DNA of 5,094 nt from Euryarchaeota archaeon UBA53 (GTDB lineage Archaea > Thermoplasmatota > Poseidoniia > Poseidoniales > Poseidoniaceae), in NCBI GenBank assembly GCA_002507425.1, contig DAZU01000061.1:5230-10323 (forward strand). The letters run 5' to 3'. The stretch's first letter is position 1. Every line of letters begins with the position of its first letter. The translations under genes and the position numbers were made by a program. Shown one piece after another: positions 1-5,094 of the stretch. Under the pieces are notes generated by a model that saw nothing but the letters and a program-made list of their open reading frames with translations, was not told the DNA's origin and made no database searches.

Positions 1-840
1 GGCCGGTGGAATGAAATTAAAAAATACTCTAACTCGATAGGGATTTCATTGGTCGGCGACTTGCCTATTTTTGTTTCACACGATTCTGCAGATGTTTGGG
101 CACACCGAGAATTATTTTTGTTAGACAAAAATGGCATGCCGAAGGTTGTTGCTGGCGTTCCTCCTGACTATTTTAGTAAAAATGGTCAAAAATGGGGGAC
201 AGTGTTGTATAATTGGGAAGCCCATAGCAAGGAAAATTGGAAGTGGTGGAGAGAGAGAATCAGGCGCATGATGAGACTTTTTGACATTGTTAGGATAGAC
301 CATTTTAGAGGGTTTCATTCGGCATGGGCAGTTCCTTTCAAAAATAAAACCGCAAGAAATGGCAAGTGGTTAGAAGGACCCAAAGACGAATTGCTCAAAG
401 CGATAATCGAAGAAAGCGGAGGTCCTGGAAAAATTATTGCTGAAGACTTGGGGATTATTCCAGATGAGGTCACTAGTATGAGAAAACGGCACAACCTAAG
501 GGGAATTAAAGTGCTACAATTCGCCTTTGATGACAACAACCCGAATAATCCTCACAAACCAAAAAATATAGAGGCAGATAATGTTGTCTACACAGGCACT
601 CATGATAACGACACGACCAAAGGTTGGTGGGCTCAAAAACATAGACAGCAGGTAGTGGATTTGATGAAGGAAGGAGAAACAATATGTCAGACGATGATAA
701 GGCTGGCTAAAGAAAGCCGAGCGGAGGTTGCGATAATCCCGCTGCAAGACATAATGGAGTTAGGAAGTGAGGCAAGAATGAATACACCGGGGACTGTCGG
801 GTATAATTGGAATTGGAGATTTAGTTGGGATGATTTATGA
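1..840 (+). CDS. malQ: 4-alpha-glucanotransferase (GH77, amylomaltase), C-terminal part, 5' end outside window
   Basis: The frame is open from base 1, so the N-terminus lies upstream; 279 codons are visible. The enzyme moves alpha-1,4-glucan segments between maltooligosaccharides or glycogen-like acceptors in the cytoplasm. GH77 landmarks appear in order: GDLPIFVSHDSADVW, then GVPPDYFSKNGQKWG, then RIDHFRGF with the nucleophile Asp at window residue 100 (298-300), IIAEDLG with the acid/base Glu at residue 148 (442-444), and YTGTHDND with the transition-state Asp at residue 202 (604-606). The end has the family signature EARMNTPGT followed by NWNWRF. Two oddities: the usual WGNPLY motif reads WGTVLY, and the protein stops at RFSWDDL, roughly 20 residues before many homologues end. 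All catalytic residues are intact, so I expect an active enzyme. The TGA stop overlaps the ATG of the next gene by ATGA, suggesting co-transcription and translational coupling. Confidence 0.95.
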   Translation, partial: GRWNEIKKYSNSIGISLVGDLPIFVSHDSADVWAHRELFLLDKNGMPKVVAGVPPDYFSKNGQKWGTVLYNWEAHSKENWKWWRERIRRMMRLFDIVRIDHFRGFHSAWAVPFKNKTARNGKWLEGPKDELLKAIIEESGGPGKIIAEDLGIIPDEVTSMRKRHNLRGIKVLQFAFDDNNPNNPHKPKNIEADNVVYTGTHDNDTTKGWWAQKHRQQVVDLMKEGETICQTMIRLAKESRAEVAIIPLQDIMELGSEARMNTPGTVGYNWNWRFSWDDL

Positions 841-1154
841 GAAAAGGAAAAACATACATGCTATCACAATGGAGTGAGATAACTCAGTGTTTTGAAAAAA
901 TGTTCTCTGGATTGGGTAAATTATCTGTTGATGAAAAAATAATATCATTTGAATCGATTTCTCCAGCCGTTGCTACTGGAATTAGTGCGAGTAGATCAGG
1001 TAACCTTCTTGCTAATATGCCGCTACACAACATAGACTTGAAATTCAATGAAATCCATATCGATGAACAATACAAATCTATCAGATTCAAAGGTGAGTCT
1101 ATCGATTATACATACAAAATCCCCTTTGAAATCTTGCGTTTAAGAAATTGGTAA
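837..1154 (+). CDS. small protein of unknown function, coupled to malQ
   Basis: I do not recognise this 105-residue protein. Its ATG overlaps the malQ stop (ATGA), typical of translational coupling. A second in-frame ATG at 858 (residue 8) is preceded by a purine-rich GAGAAAAGGA and would give 98 residues; either start is possible. No signal peptide, membrane helix, zinc ligands or nucleotide-binding motif is visible. The N-terminal third looks helical (SQWSEITQCFEKMFSGLG). The middle, SPAVATGISASRSGNLLANM, is small-residue rich, and the second half alternates in a beta-strand pattern (IDLKFNEIHI, KSIRFKGESIDYTYKIP). A small cytoplasmic alpha/beta domain is the most that can be inferred. The frame is closed by TAA at 1152-1154. 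Reality as a gene rests on the overlap, codon pattern and lack of any competing frame. Confidence 0.7.
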   Translation: MRKGKTYMLSQWSEITQCFEKMFSGLGKLSVDEKIISFESISPAVATGISASRSGNLLANMPLHNIDLKFNEIHIDEQYKSIRFKGESIDYTYKIPFEILRLRNW

Positions 1155-1192
1155 ATCGCGTATGTATTCAACACAAGTTTTTGTATTTTAGC

Positions 1193-1200
1193 GGTGAGGG
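1193..1200 (+). promoter_or_regulatory. Shine-Dalgarno site fixing the start of the SRPBCC gene
   Basis: The sequence GGTGAGGG contains GGTGA, complementary to the anti-SD tail of 16S rRNA, and ends a few bases before the ATG at 1205. This favours ATG 1205 (or the adjacent ATG 1208) over the upstream in-frame TTG at 1148, which would overlap the previous gene and add 19 residues unlike the family N-terminus. Confidence 0.65.
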
Positions 1201-1204
1201 CAAT

Positions 1205-1714
1205 ATGATGAAGGAGTATACTGGAAGACTTTCAGCCTCAAATTCGAAAGACTATTCCATGTCTGCATCAGAACTTTGGGATCTCATAAGCACACAAGAG
1301 AATCTGAACCCATGTCACCCTTTTTGTGACTCGAACGAAGTTATTTCGTGGGAAGATGACAACCATTCTGACAGACTTGTTTATCTTAATGGGAGAGACT
1401 ACACTAGAAATTTCTTAACCTGGGACGAAGGTGTTGGATATACTCTAGTTATTGGAAGCGAAGGGGGACCCCTGTCATACGTAGAATGGAAAATCACAGC
1501 ATTGGGCGAGGATTCTTCAAATCTCACAATAACTGTGTATCCTTACATCTTAGCTAAGCTGCCAAAGATTCTTGCATTCTTACCGCACAAATTATGGGTG
1601 CAGCCAAGAATGACAAATTACCTCCACTCGGTATTGTCTGGTTTCGAATACTTTTCAAAAACTGGAGAAAGTGTTCCAAGAAATCATTTTGGGAAACACC
1701 CTTGGTTCTCGTAA
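1205..1714 (+). CDS. SRPBCC (START/Bet v1-like) domain protein
   Basis: A 169-residue soluble protein with the shape of the SRPBCC helix-grip fold: an early strand, a helix with SASELWDLIST (residues 20-30), then ENLNPCHPFC, a run of antiparallel strands (DRLVYLNGRDYTRNFLTW, GYTLVIGSEGGPLSYVEWKI, SNLTITVYPYI) and a long C-terminal helix near residues 135-152. Such domains form a hydrophobic pocket for lipids or other nonpolar ligands; polyketide cyclase-like and START-like members belong here. The ligand cannot be read from the sequence. A conserved-looking tail after the last helix, ESVPRNHFGKHPWFS, closes the protein. There is no signal peptide or membrane segment. It starts 50 bases after the preceding gene and has its own ribosome binding site, so it may be the last gene of the malQ unit or have its own promoter. 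Its TAA directly abuts the stop of the opposing protease gene. Confidence 0.8.
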   Translation: MMKEYTGRLSASNSKDYSMSASELWDLISTQENLNPCHPFCDSNEVISWEDDNHSDRLVYLNGRDYTRNFLTWDEGVGYTLVIGSEGGPLSYVEWKITALGEDSSNLTITVYPYILAKLPKILAFLPHKLWVQPRMTNYLHSVLSGFEYFSKTGESVPRNHFGKHPWFS

Positions 1715-2941
1715 CTATGACCAATAAGCCTCACGAATGTTTTGATTCATATCCATGCAGGCAACAACATCTGCTGGCCTATTAGGAATATCCTCGATTC
1801 CTGAAAGATGATTATACATTGGCATGACGTTTGACATGTTGACTACTCCCCATCCAACTTGAGTGCATGGCGCTAATGGAGATACAGGGGTTGTTCCTGA
1901 ACTTGGATCCCACGTGCTGAAACTGGGATACCAAGCAGATTGATTCAGTGCGTGTCTAATGTCAGAATTTGTAATAGGAAGGTCTGTGCTGTTAACCAAC
2001 AAGCCTGCACGTCCTATATCCGCATCTGCTCCAGACATCATGTCGCCTGTATCATTTCTCAACATCGTGATTACCAAACTAAGGATTCCAGCGGTCCTAG
2101 GTGTTGCAAAGGATGTACCTGAGGTTTCATGGTAACCATCTGTATCGTCGTGATTTGGCAGTAACTGGGTCCAATCTGATGCTATATCTGGATAAGATCC
2201 ACTCATAGTTTCTTTCTGGTCATCCCCTTCCTCAGCATATCCTGAAACGCCAATCGACCATGGCGGTCCAGCAGTAGAATCTTGAACTGCTGGAGAAGGA
2301 GTATTGTCTGAAGCACCTGTGTGTATCTTGTTATTTTCGATTACCGCAACTCTTGTTGCGTCTTCTATTCCTGGGACTGGAACGCTACCTATGGGTCCGA
2401 AGGATGTGGTTATTATATCCACTAGAGGTTGGTTAGCAGCAGCCAAGACCGCTGCATCAGAAAAACCCTCTACAAAGAAAATTACTGCGTCCGGATTAGC
2501 ATCCAAAACCGCACCGGTTACTGCTGTTCCATGACCATCAGATGGATCGTCAAGGATGGGTATATCTGTCGAGTCATCAGGAGTTGTTCCAATTATTCTT
2601 GTTCCGAGGAAATATACAATGTCGCTAGAGGTAATTAAGTCCCAACAAGACTCTCTATCAGCTTCGTATCTTTCTTGCCAAGTGCCTTCTTGAGTCAAGT
2701 TACAGAACATTGTAACACCTAATCCATGCAATAACCATTCTGGATAGGTTTGATTCAGTTGAAACCTGTCATGATATACGTTGATTCCGGTATCAATCGG
2801 CGCTACTACGCTGTAAGCACCGAACATACTCTCGATAATTTCGACCTCAACGACAGGGAGTTCATCTTCACCAAAACAGCCTGCGAGGGAAAAACTAGCC
2901 ATCAGCATCGCCATCAAGACAACCTTGGCTGTATCTCGCAT
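1715..2941 (-). CDS. secreted subtilisin-like serine protease (S8), predicted lipoprotein
   Basis: This 408-residue protein opens with a lipoprotein signal peptide: a basic start, hydrophobic core VVLMAMLMASFSL and lipobox LAGC with Cys22 as lipidation site, followed by acidic GEDE. The subtilase triad is present: Asp50 in APIDTGIN (2792-2794), His137 in DGHGTAVTG (2531-2533) and Ser277 in SGTSFATP (2111-2113). It should cleave proteins or peptides at the outer face of the membrane. Asp50 lies only 28 residues after Cys22, so there is no room for an I9 pro-domain. The Asp-His spacing of 87 is longer than in subtilisin and the insert carries Cys80 and Cys99; Cys359 and Cys395 could form a second disulfide. 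The oxyanion Asn is probably Asn213 in GASDNTPSP, but alignment is uncertain. Six N-x-S/T sequons (63, 81, 296, 317, 333, 368) fit a glycosylated exported protein. An in-frame TAG lies 6 bases before the ATG, so the start is firm. No C-terminal sorting signal or second domain is seen. Confidence 0.92.
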   Translation of the reverse strand: MRDTAKVVLMAMLMASFSLAGCFGEDELPVVEVEIIESMFGAYSVVAPIDTGINVYHDRFQLNQTYPEWLLHGLGVTMFCNLTQEGTWQERYEADRESCWDLITSSDIVYFLGTRIIGTTPDDSTDIPILDDPSDGHGTAVTGAVLDANPDAVIFFVEGFSDAAVLAAANQPLVDIITTSFGPIGSVPVPGIEDATRVAVIENNKIHTGASDNTPSPAVQDSTAGPPWSIGVSGYAEEGDDQKETMSGSYPDIASDWTQLLPNHDDTDGYHETSGTSFATPRTAGILSLVITMLRNDTGDMMSGADADIGRAGLLVNSTDLPITNSDIRHALNQSAWYPSFSTWDPSSGTTPVSPLAPCTQVGWGVVNMSNVMPMYNHLSGIEDIPNRPADVVACMDMNQNIREAYWS

Positions 2942-3047
2942 GATCTACCCATATACTCCGCCATTTTGAGGTTGACCCCAATTATGCTGATATCACATCA
3001 CTCAGTTTGATACAGACATTATTAATCGAAATCCTTTATTCAAACTC
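2942..3047. promoter_or_regulatory. divergent promoter region between the protease and nei
   Basis: This 106-base AT-rich gap separates the two divergent start codons and must hold both promoters. Toward nei there is a TATA-like TTATTAAT at 3019-3026. Toward the protease the minus strand has weaker candidates, CATAATTG around 2981-2987 and AGTATATGG around 2949-2957; the former would leave a leader of about 15 bases, the latter lies too close to the ATG to act as a TATA box. No convincing Shine-Dalgarno site precedes either ATG. No operator-like palindrome is evident. Confidence 0.55.
3019..3026 (+). promoter_or_regulatory. candidate archaeal TATA box for nei (leaderless)
   Basis: TTATTAAT is centred about 25 bases before the nei ATG at 3048. 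In archaea the TATA box sits about 26 bases before the transcription start, so transcription would begin at or next to the ATG. This agrees with the lack of a Shine-Dalgarno site just before it. In AT-rich DNA such a box can occur by chance. Confidence 0.35.
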
Positions 3048-3866
3048 ATGCCAGAAGGCCCGGAAATACATCGCGCTGCGAGCAAAATCCGGAAAGCCCT
3101 GGAGGGTAATGTAATCGAAGACATAGAGATTACAGTGCCTCAATTTAGCGGGCGTAAAGCAGATTTCTTGGGAAAAACTGTCAACAAGGTGGAGGCAAGG
3201 GGAAAGGCATTGCTCATCCACTTCGATTCATTTGTGATGTATTCGCACAACCAGTTGTATGGAAGATGGACTGTCAATCTTAGGAAAACTGAGCCGAAGA
3301 AATGGAATCGAGCTTTGAGAGTGGCCCTTACCACAAAAAAGCATACTTGCAGATTATGGTCTGCAACAGATGTTCTGTTAATGGAGCCATGGGAAGTATC
3401 TGGTCACCCATACATTGCAAAATTAGGGCCTGATGTTGTGATTAAGGAAACTAGAGTCGGGGATTTAATAGAACATATGAACCAAAAGAAATTCCAAAAA
3501 CGTCGATTGAAAACCCTCCTTTTAGACCAAGGATTCTTTGCAGGAGTTGGAAACTATTTGCGCAGTGAAATTCTGTTCACATCAGGCTTGCACCCAGATA
3601 GAACGATTGCCTCTTTGAGCGATGATGAGAAGATTGCTCTGGCAAAGGAATCGTTGTTTCTTTCTCGTCAGTCGTACAAGGTTCCCGGTATTACAATCGA
3701 GTTGGGTATGTTTGAGAAATTACGAGAACTGGGATTTAGTAGAGGGCAAGCAAGGCATTGGGTTTTTACTAGAAATGACAAGGAATGTCACAGATGTAAT
3801 TCCTTGATAATTCATACAAGGCCAGGTGGGCGACGTCTAGACTATTGTCCAAAATGTCAGGTCTAG
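3048..3866 (+). CDS. nei: endonuclease VIII-type DNA glycosylase/AP lyase (Fpg/Nei family)
   Basis: A complete 272-residue base excision repair enzyme that removes oxidised bases, mainly pyrimidines in Nei members, and nicks the strand by beta/delta elimination. The N-terminus MPEGPEIHRAA gives the catalytic Pro2 (exposed after Met removal) and Glu3; Glu6 is also kept. Lys53 in RGKALLIHF matches the conserved lysine. YSHNQLYGRW (65-74) is the Nei rather than Fpg form of this motif. The helix-two-turn-helix lies at about 158-177 (LLLDQGFFAGVGNYLRSEIL) with Asn169. A C-terminal zinc finger has Cys247, Cys250, Cys267 and Cys270, and Arg262 in GGRRLDYCPKC sits where the DNA-contacting finger arginine belongs. 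The length is near the usual 263 residues of E. coli Nei. Start choice is fixed because Pro2 must follow Met. It stands alone, divergent from the protease and convergent with the membrane protein, with a probable leaderless promoter. Confidence 0.95.
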   Translation: MPEGPEIHRAASKIRKALEGNVIEDIEITVPQFSGRKADFLGKTVNKVEARGKALLIHFDSFVMYSHNQLYGRWTVNLRKTEPKKWNRALRVALTTKKHTCRLWSATDVLLMEPWEVSGHPYIAKLGPDVVIKETRVGDLIEHMNQKKFQKRRLKTLLLDQGFFAGVGNYLRSEILFTSGLHPDRTIASLSDDEKIALAKESLFLSRQSYKVPGITIELGMFEKLRELGFSRGQARHWVFTRNDKECHRCNSLIIHTRPGGRRLDYCPKCQV

Positions 3867-3954
3867 AACACAAGCAATGCTAGAACGGATCTAGCACATC
3901 GCTCGTAATCACATCGAGGTTGCGTTACTGAAAACTTGTAGCTATCACAAAATT
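3867..3954. other. convergent intergenic region with hairpin and short direct repeat
   Basis: This 88-base gap lies between the stops of nei and the membrane protein. It holds the 7-bp hairpin at 3878-3896 and two copies of CACATCG (3895-3901 and 3910-3916), which may be chance. I see no gene in it. Transcription of both flanking genes presumably ends here. Confidence 0.5.
3878..3896. terminator. perfect 7-bp hairpin between convergent genes, possible terminator structure
   Basis: TGCTAGA and TCTAGCA are exact inverted complements around a 5-base loop ACGGA, beginning 11 bases after the nei stop. No T-run follows on either strand, so it is not a classic intrinsic terminator. It may end or stabilise the nei transcript, or be incidental. 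Confidence 0.3.
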
Positions 3955-5037
3955 TCAGCCTACATTTTCCCACACAAGCGAGGTGATTGCAAATAGGATA
4001 CCCATAACAACAGAGAATATCGCAAGTAGTCTAACGACACCCGATGTTTCCAATGGGTTTCCTTGGAAGGTCATTCCTTCTTCCATTCCTTCTGGTATTA
4101 ATCGGAAATAGGCGACGAGTACCAGCAACATGACAGCCGGACCTGTGGCTAGGTTGATCATGTTTTGATTTCCATCAACCCTAGCAGTTTCTGCTATTAC
4201 ACCAACAATGTTTCCAATTGTCACAAGTATAAACGCAAACATTGAAGGGTGTAAAACTGACCATTTACCTTTGGCTCCATCGGTAAGAGTTATTGCAGCA
4301 AATAAGGCATACATTAGCAATAATGCACCTGATACAATTATCGAAATTTCAGCAGGAGGGCCTTGTCCAGATGATCTAGCATCATAGTCAAACGTCATGC
4401 CTGAGAACCCTTCATCTATGTAGCCCTCCGCCATAAATATCATCCTAATAGAATAGATTAATCCAGTGATCACAAGAACTACTAATGCGGATAATGCAAC
4501 TTTGTCTTCAACATTGATGCCTGGCTTGTAATCTGACAATCCTTCGTTAACTCCCTCGCCCCACATTAAGCAGTAAGACAACACGTACAACACTAGTAAT
4601 AAGGGAACTACATATTTGGGGGCAGGGTTGATTTCAAGCAACTCCTTGTCGACTGTCCAGACCGCTACTGCCATGATTGCTAGTCCAATGCTAACAGGAA
4701 TCATGGTCGTCCACTTTCCTTTTGGTCCCTCAATCAGAATTATCATTGAAGATAAGAAAACACCAAACATCAATATTCCATTGAAAGCGGTCTCAGGAGC
4801 TCCGTTACCCCAGAATTGAGATTCTCCGATTTTGTTTTCGGTCTTATTATCCAATATCGCAAAACAACTGTCACCACCTATTGAATAACAGTCTGCAAAG
4901 AACATGAAGTTTATCGAATAAACGAACATTATCAGTGCAGTAATTCCAAGACATATTTTCGCTGGCATAGATTGTATTTTACCTACCATTATCCAATTGA
5001 ACTTACTTATTGCTTTAGTATCCTTCTCTAAATCCAA
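3955..5037 (-). CDS. polytopic membrane protein with internal duplication, function unknown
   Basis: I do not recognise this 360-residue family. About nine hydrophobic segments are visible, near residues 27-47, 85-103, 110-128, 142-159, 180-201, 231-251, 262-282, 296-312 and 334-355. The protein is two homologous four-helix halves (about 27-170 and 179-325) plus a ninth helix that resembles the first helix of a half. Matching landmarks are YSIN/YSIR (40-43, 195-198), EGPKGKW/DGAKGKW (103-109, 253-259), and EGxxEG (161-166, 316-321). There are no obvious cofactor ligands, nucleotide motifs or transporter signatures. The loops after the first helix of each half are long and acidic; the first contains Cys50 and Cys58, which could pair if extracytoplasmic. 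The frame opens at TTG 5037 directly after an in-frame TAG; the first ATG is at 4987-4989 (residue 17), giving 344 residues and still keeping every helix. The true start is unsettled. It converges on nei. Confidence 0.85.
   Translation of the reverse strand: MDLEKDTKAISKFNWIMVGKIQSMPAKICLGITALIMFVYSINFMFFADCYSIGGDSCFAILDNKTENKIGESQFWGNGAPETAFNGILMFGVFLSSMIILIEGPKGKWTTMIPVSIGLAIMAVAVWTVDKELLEINPAPKYVVPLLLVLYVLSYCLMWGEGVNEGLSDYKPGINVEDKVALSALVVLVITGLIYSIRMIFMAEGYIDEGFSGMTFDYDARSSGQGPPAEISIIVSGALLLMYALFAAITLTDGAKGKWSVLHPSMFAFILVTIGNIVGVIAETARVDGNQNMINLATGPAVMLLVLVAYFRLIPEGMEEGMTFQGNPLETSGVVRLLAIFSVVMGILFAITSLVWENVG
4063..4503 (-). repeat. second protein repeat of the duplicated membrane protein
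   Basis: This encodes residues 179-325, with four hydrophobic segments and the landmarks YSIR, DGAKGKW and EGMEEG in the same order and near-identical spacing (150-155 residue offset) as the first half. The similarity is seen at protein level only, so the duplication is old. Confidence 0.7.
4528..4959 (-). repeat. first protein repeat of the duplicated membrane protein
   Basis: This encodes residues 27-170, four hydrophobic segments with the landmarks YSIN, EGPKGKW and EGVNEG. It has a longer extramembrane loop after its first helix (about residues 48-84, with Cys50 and Cys58) than the second half. Confidence 0.7.
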
Positions 5038-5055
5038 CTAGCCCCAGCCGCATTA

Positions 5056-5094
5056 CTATGCAAACTGCATTCCGCCAACAAAAGACGCTCTGCA
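5056..5094 (-). CDS. possible C-terminal tail of an upstream minus-strand gene
   Basis: Read on the minus strand from the window edge, one frame is open for 12 codons, ending ASFVGGMQFA, and closes with tandem stops TAG TAA. This would be the end of a gene lying just upstream of the membrane protein and in the same direction, 18 bases before its TTG. Twelve codons are too few to identify a product, and an open frame this short is expected often by chance. Confidence 0.25.
   Translation of the reverse strand, partial: CRASFVGGMQFA

Noticed and set aside
831..900. Possible frameshift joining malQ to the next gene to restore a longer C-terminus
   Set aside because: The residues read in the next frame (MRKGKTYMLSQWSEIT) do not resemble the usual GH77 C-terminal helix, and the ATGA overlap is a normal gene junction.
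1148..1204. Upstream TTG start extending the SRPBCC protein by 19 residues
   Set aside because: It overlaps the preceding gene, has no ribosome binding site, and the added residues do not resemble the family; ATG 1205 has a well-placed GGTGAGGG.
1594..1785. Plus-strand frame of 63 codons across the SRPBCC/protease junction
   Set aside because: It is an out-of-frame shadow of the SRPBCC gene running into the antisense of the protease, with no recognisable protein features.
2304..2638. Two overlapping plus-strand frames inside the protease gene
   Set aside because: They are antisense to a protease frame with an intact catalytic triad; their composition is typical of reverse-strand shadows.
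2750..3010. Plus-strand frame of 86 codons covering the protease N-terminus and the intergenic region
   Set aside because: It is antisense to the signal peptide and Asp region, with no ribosome binding site, TATA box or protein signature.
3895..3916. CACATCG direct repeat as a CRISPR-like or att site
   Set aside because: There are only two 7-base copies, with no array, integrase or tRNA nearby; this is compatible with chance.
4616..4819. Plus-strand frame of 67 codons with a hydrophobic look
   Set aside because: It is antisense to transmembrane segments of the membrane protein; low-complexity hydrophobic shadows of this kind are expected there.
1..5094. A defence island, secretion system or other novel multi-gene system
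   Set aside because: The genes present are MalQ, a small unknown, an SRPBCC protein, a subtilase, Nei and a membrane protein. They lie on alternating strands with no shared operon or signature linking them into one system.

Overview
The window looks like a piece of an uncultivated, probably marine, archaeal genome. My best guess is a Thermoplasmatota lineage of the Marine Group II/III (Poseidoniia) kind. This is inference. It rests on moderate-to-low GC, a secreted lipoprotein subtilase whose lipobox is followed by an acidic stretch, many N-glycosylation sequons in that protease, and a TATA-like box about 25 bases before a start codon that has no Shine-Dalgarno site (the leaderless archaeal layout). 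No rRNA, tRNA or other taxonomic marker is present, and a bacterial origin is not excluded.

Layout, left to right. Positions 1-840 (+) hold the C-terminal part of a GH77 4-alpha-glucanotransferase (MalQ/amylomaltase) with all three catalytic carboxylates visible. Its stop overlaps, as ATGA, the start of a small unrecognised protein (837-1154, +). After 50 bases a START/Bet v1-like SRPBCC protein follows (1205-1714, +) with a good ribosome binding site. Its stop directly abuts the stop of an opposing gene (1715-2941, -) for a secreted lipoprotein of the S8 subtilisin family. A 106-base divergent promoter region (2942-3047) separates the protease from a complete endonuclease VIII-type DNA glycosylase (nei, 3048-3866, +). 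An 88-base convergent gap with a perfect 7-bp hairpin separates nei from a polytopic membrane protein (3955-5037, -) built from two homologous halves. The last 57 bases may carry the tail of a further minus-strand gene.

The genes do not form one obvious pathway: sugar-polymer metabolism, protein or peptide degradation at the cell surface, base excision repair and an unknown membrane function sit side by side. The first three plus-strand genes may be one transcription unit; protease, nei and membrane protein look separately transcribed. I see no CRISPR array, insertion sequence, integrase, toxin-antitoxin pair or defence cassette. The points most worth a second look are the duplicated membrane protein, the pro-domain-less subtilase lipoprotein, and the presence of nei in what looks like an archaeal setting.
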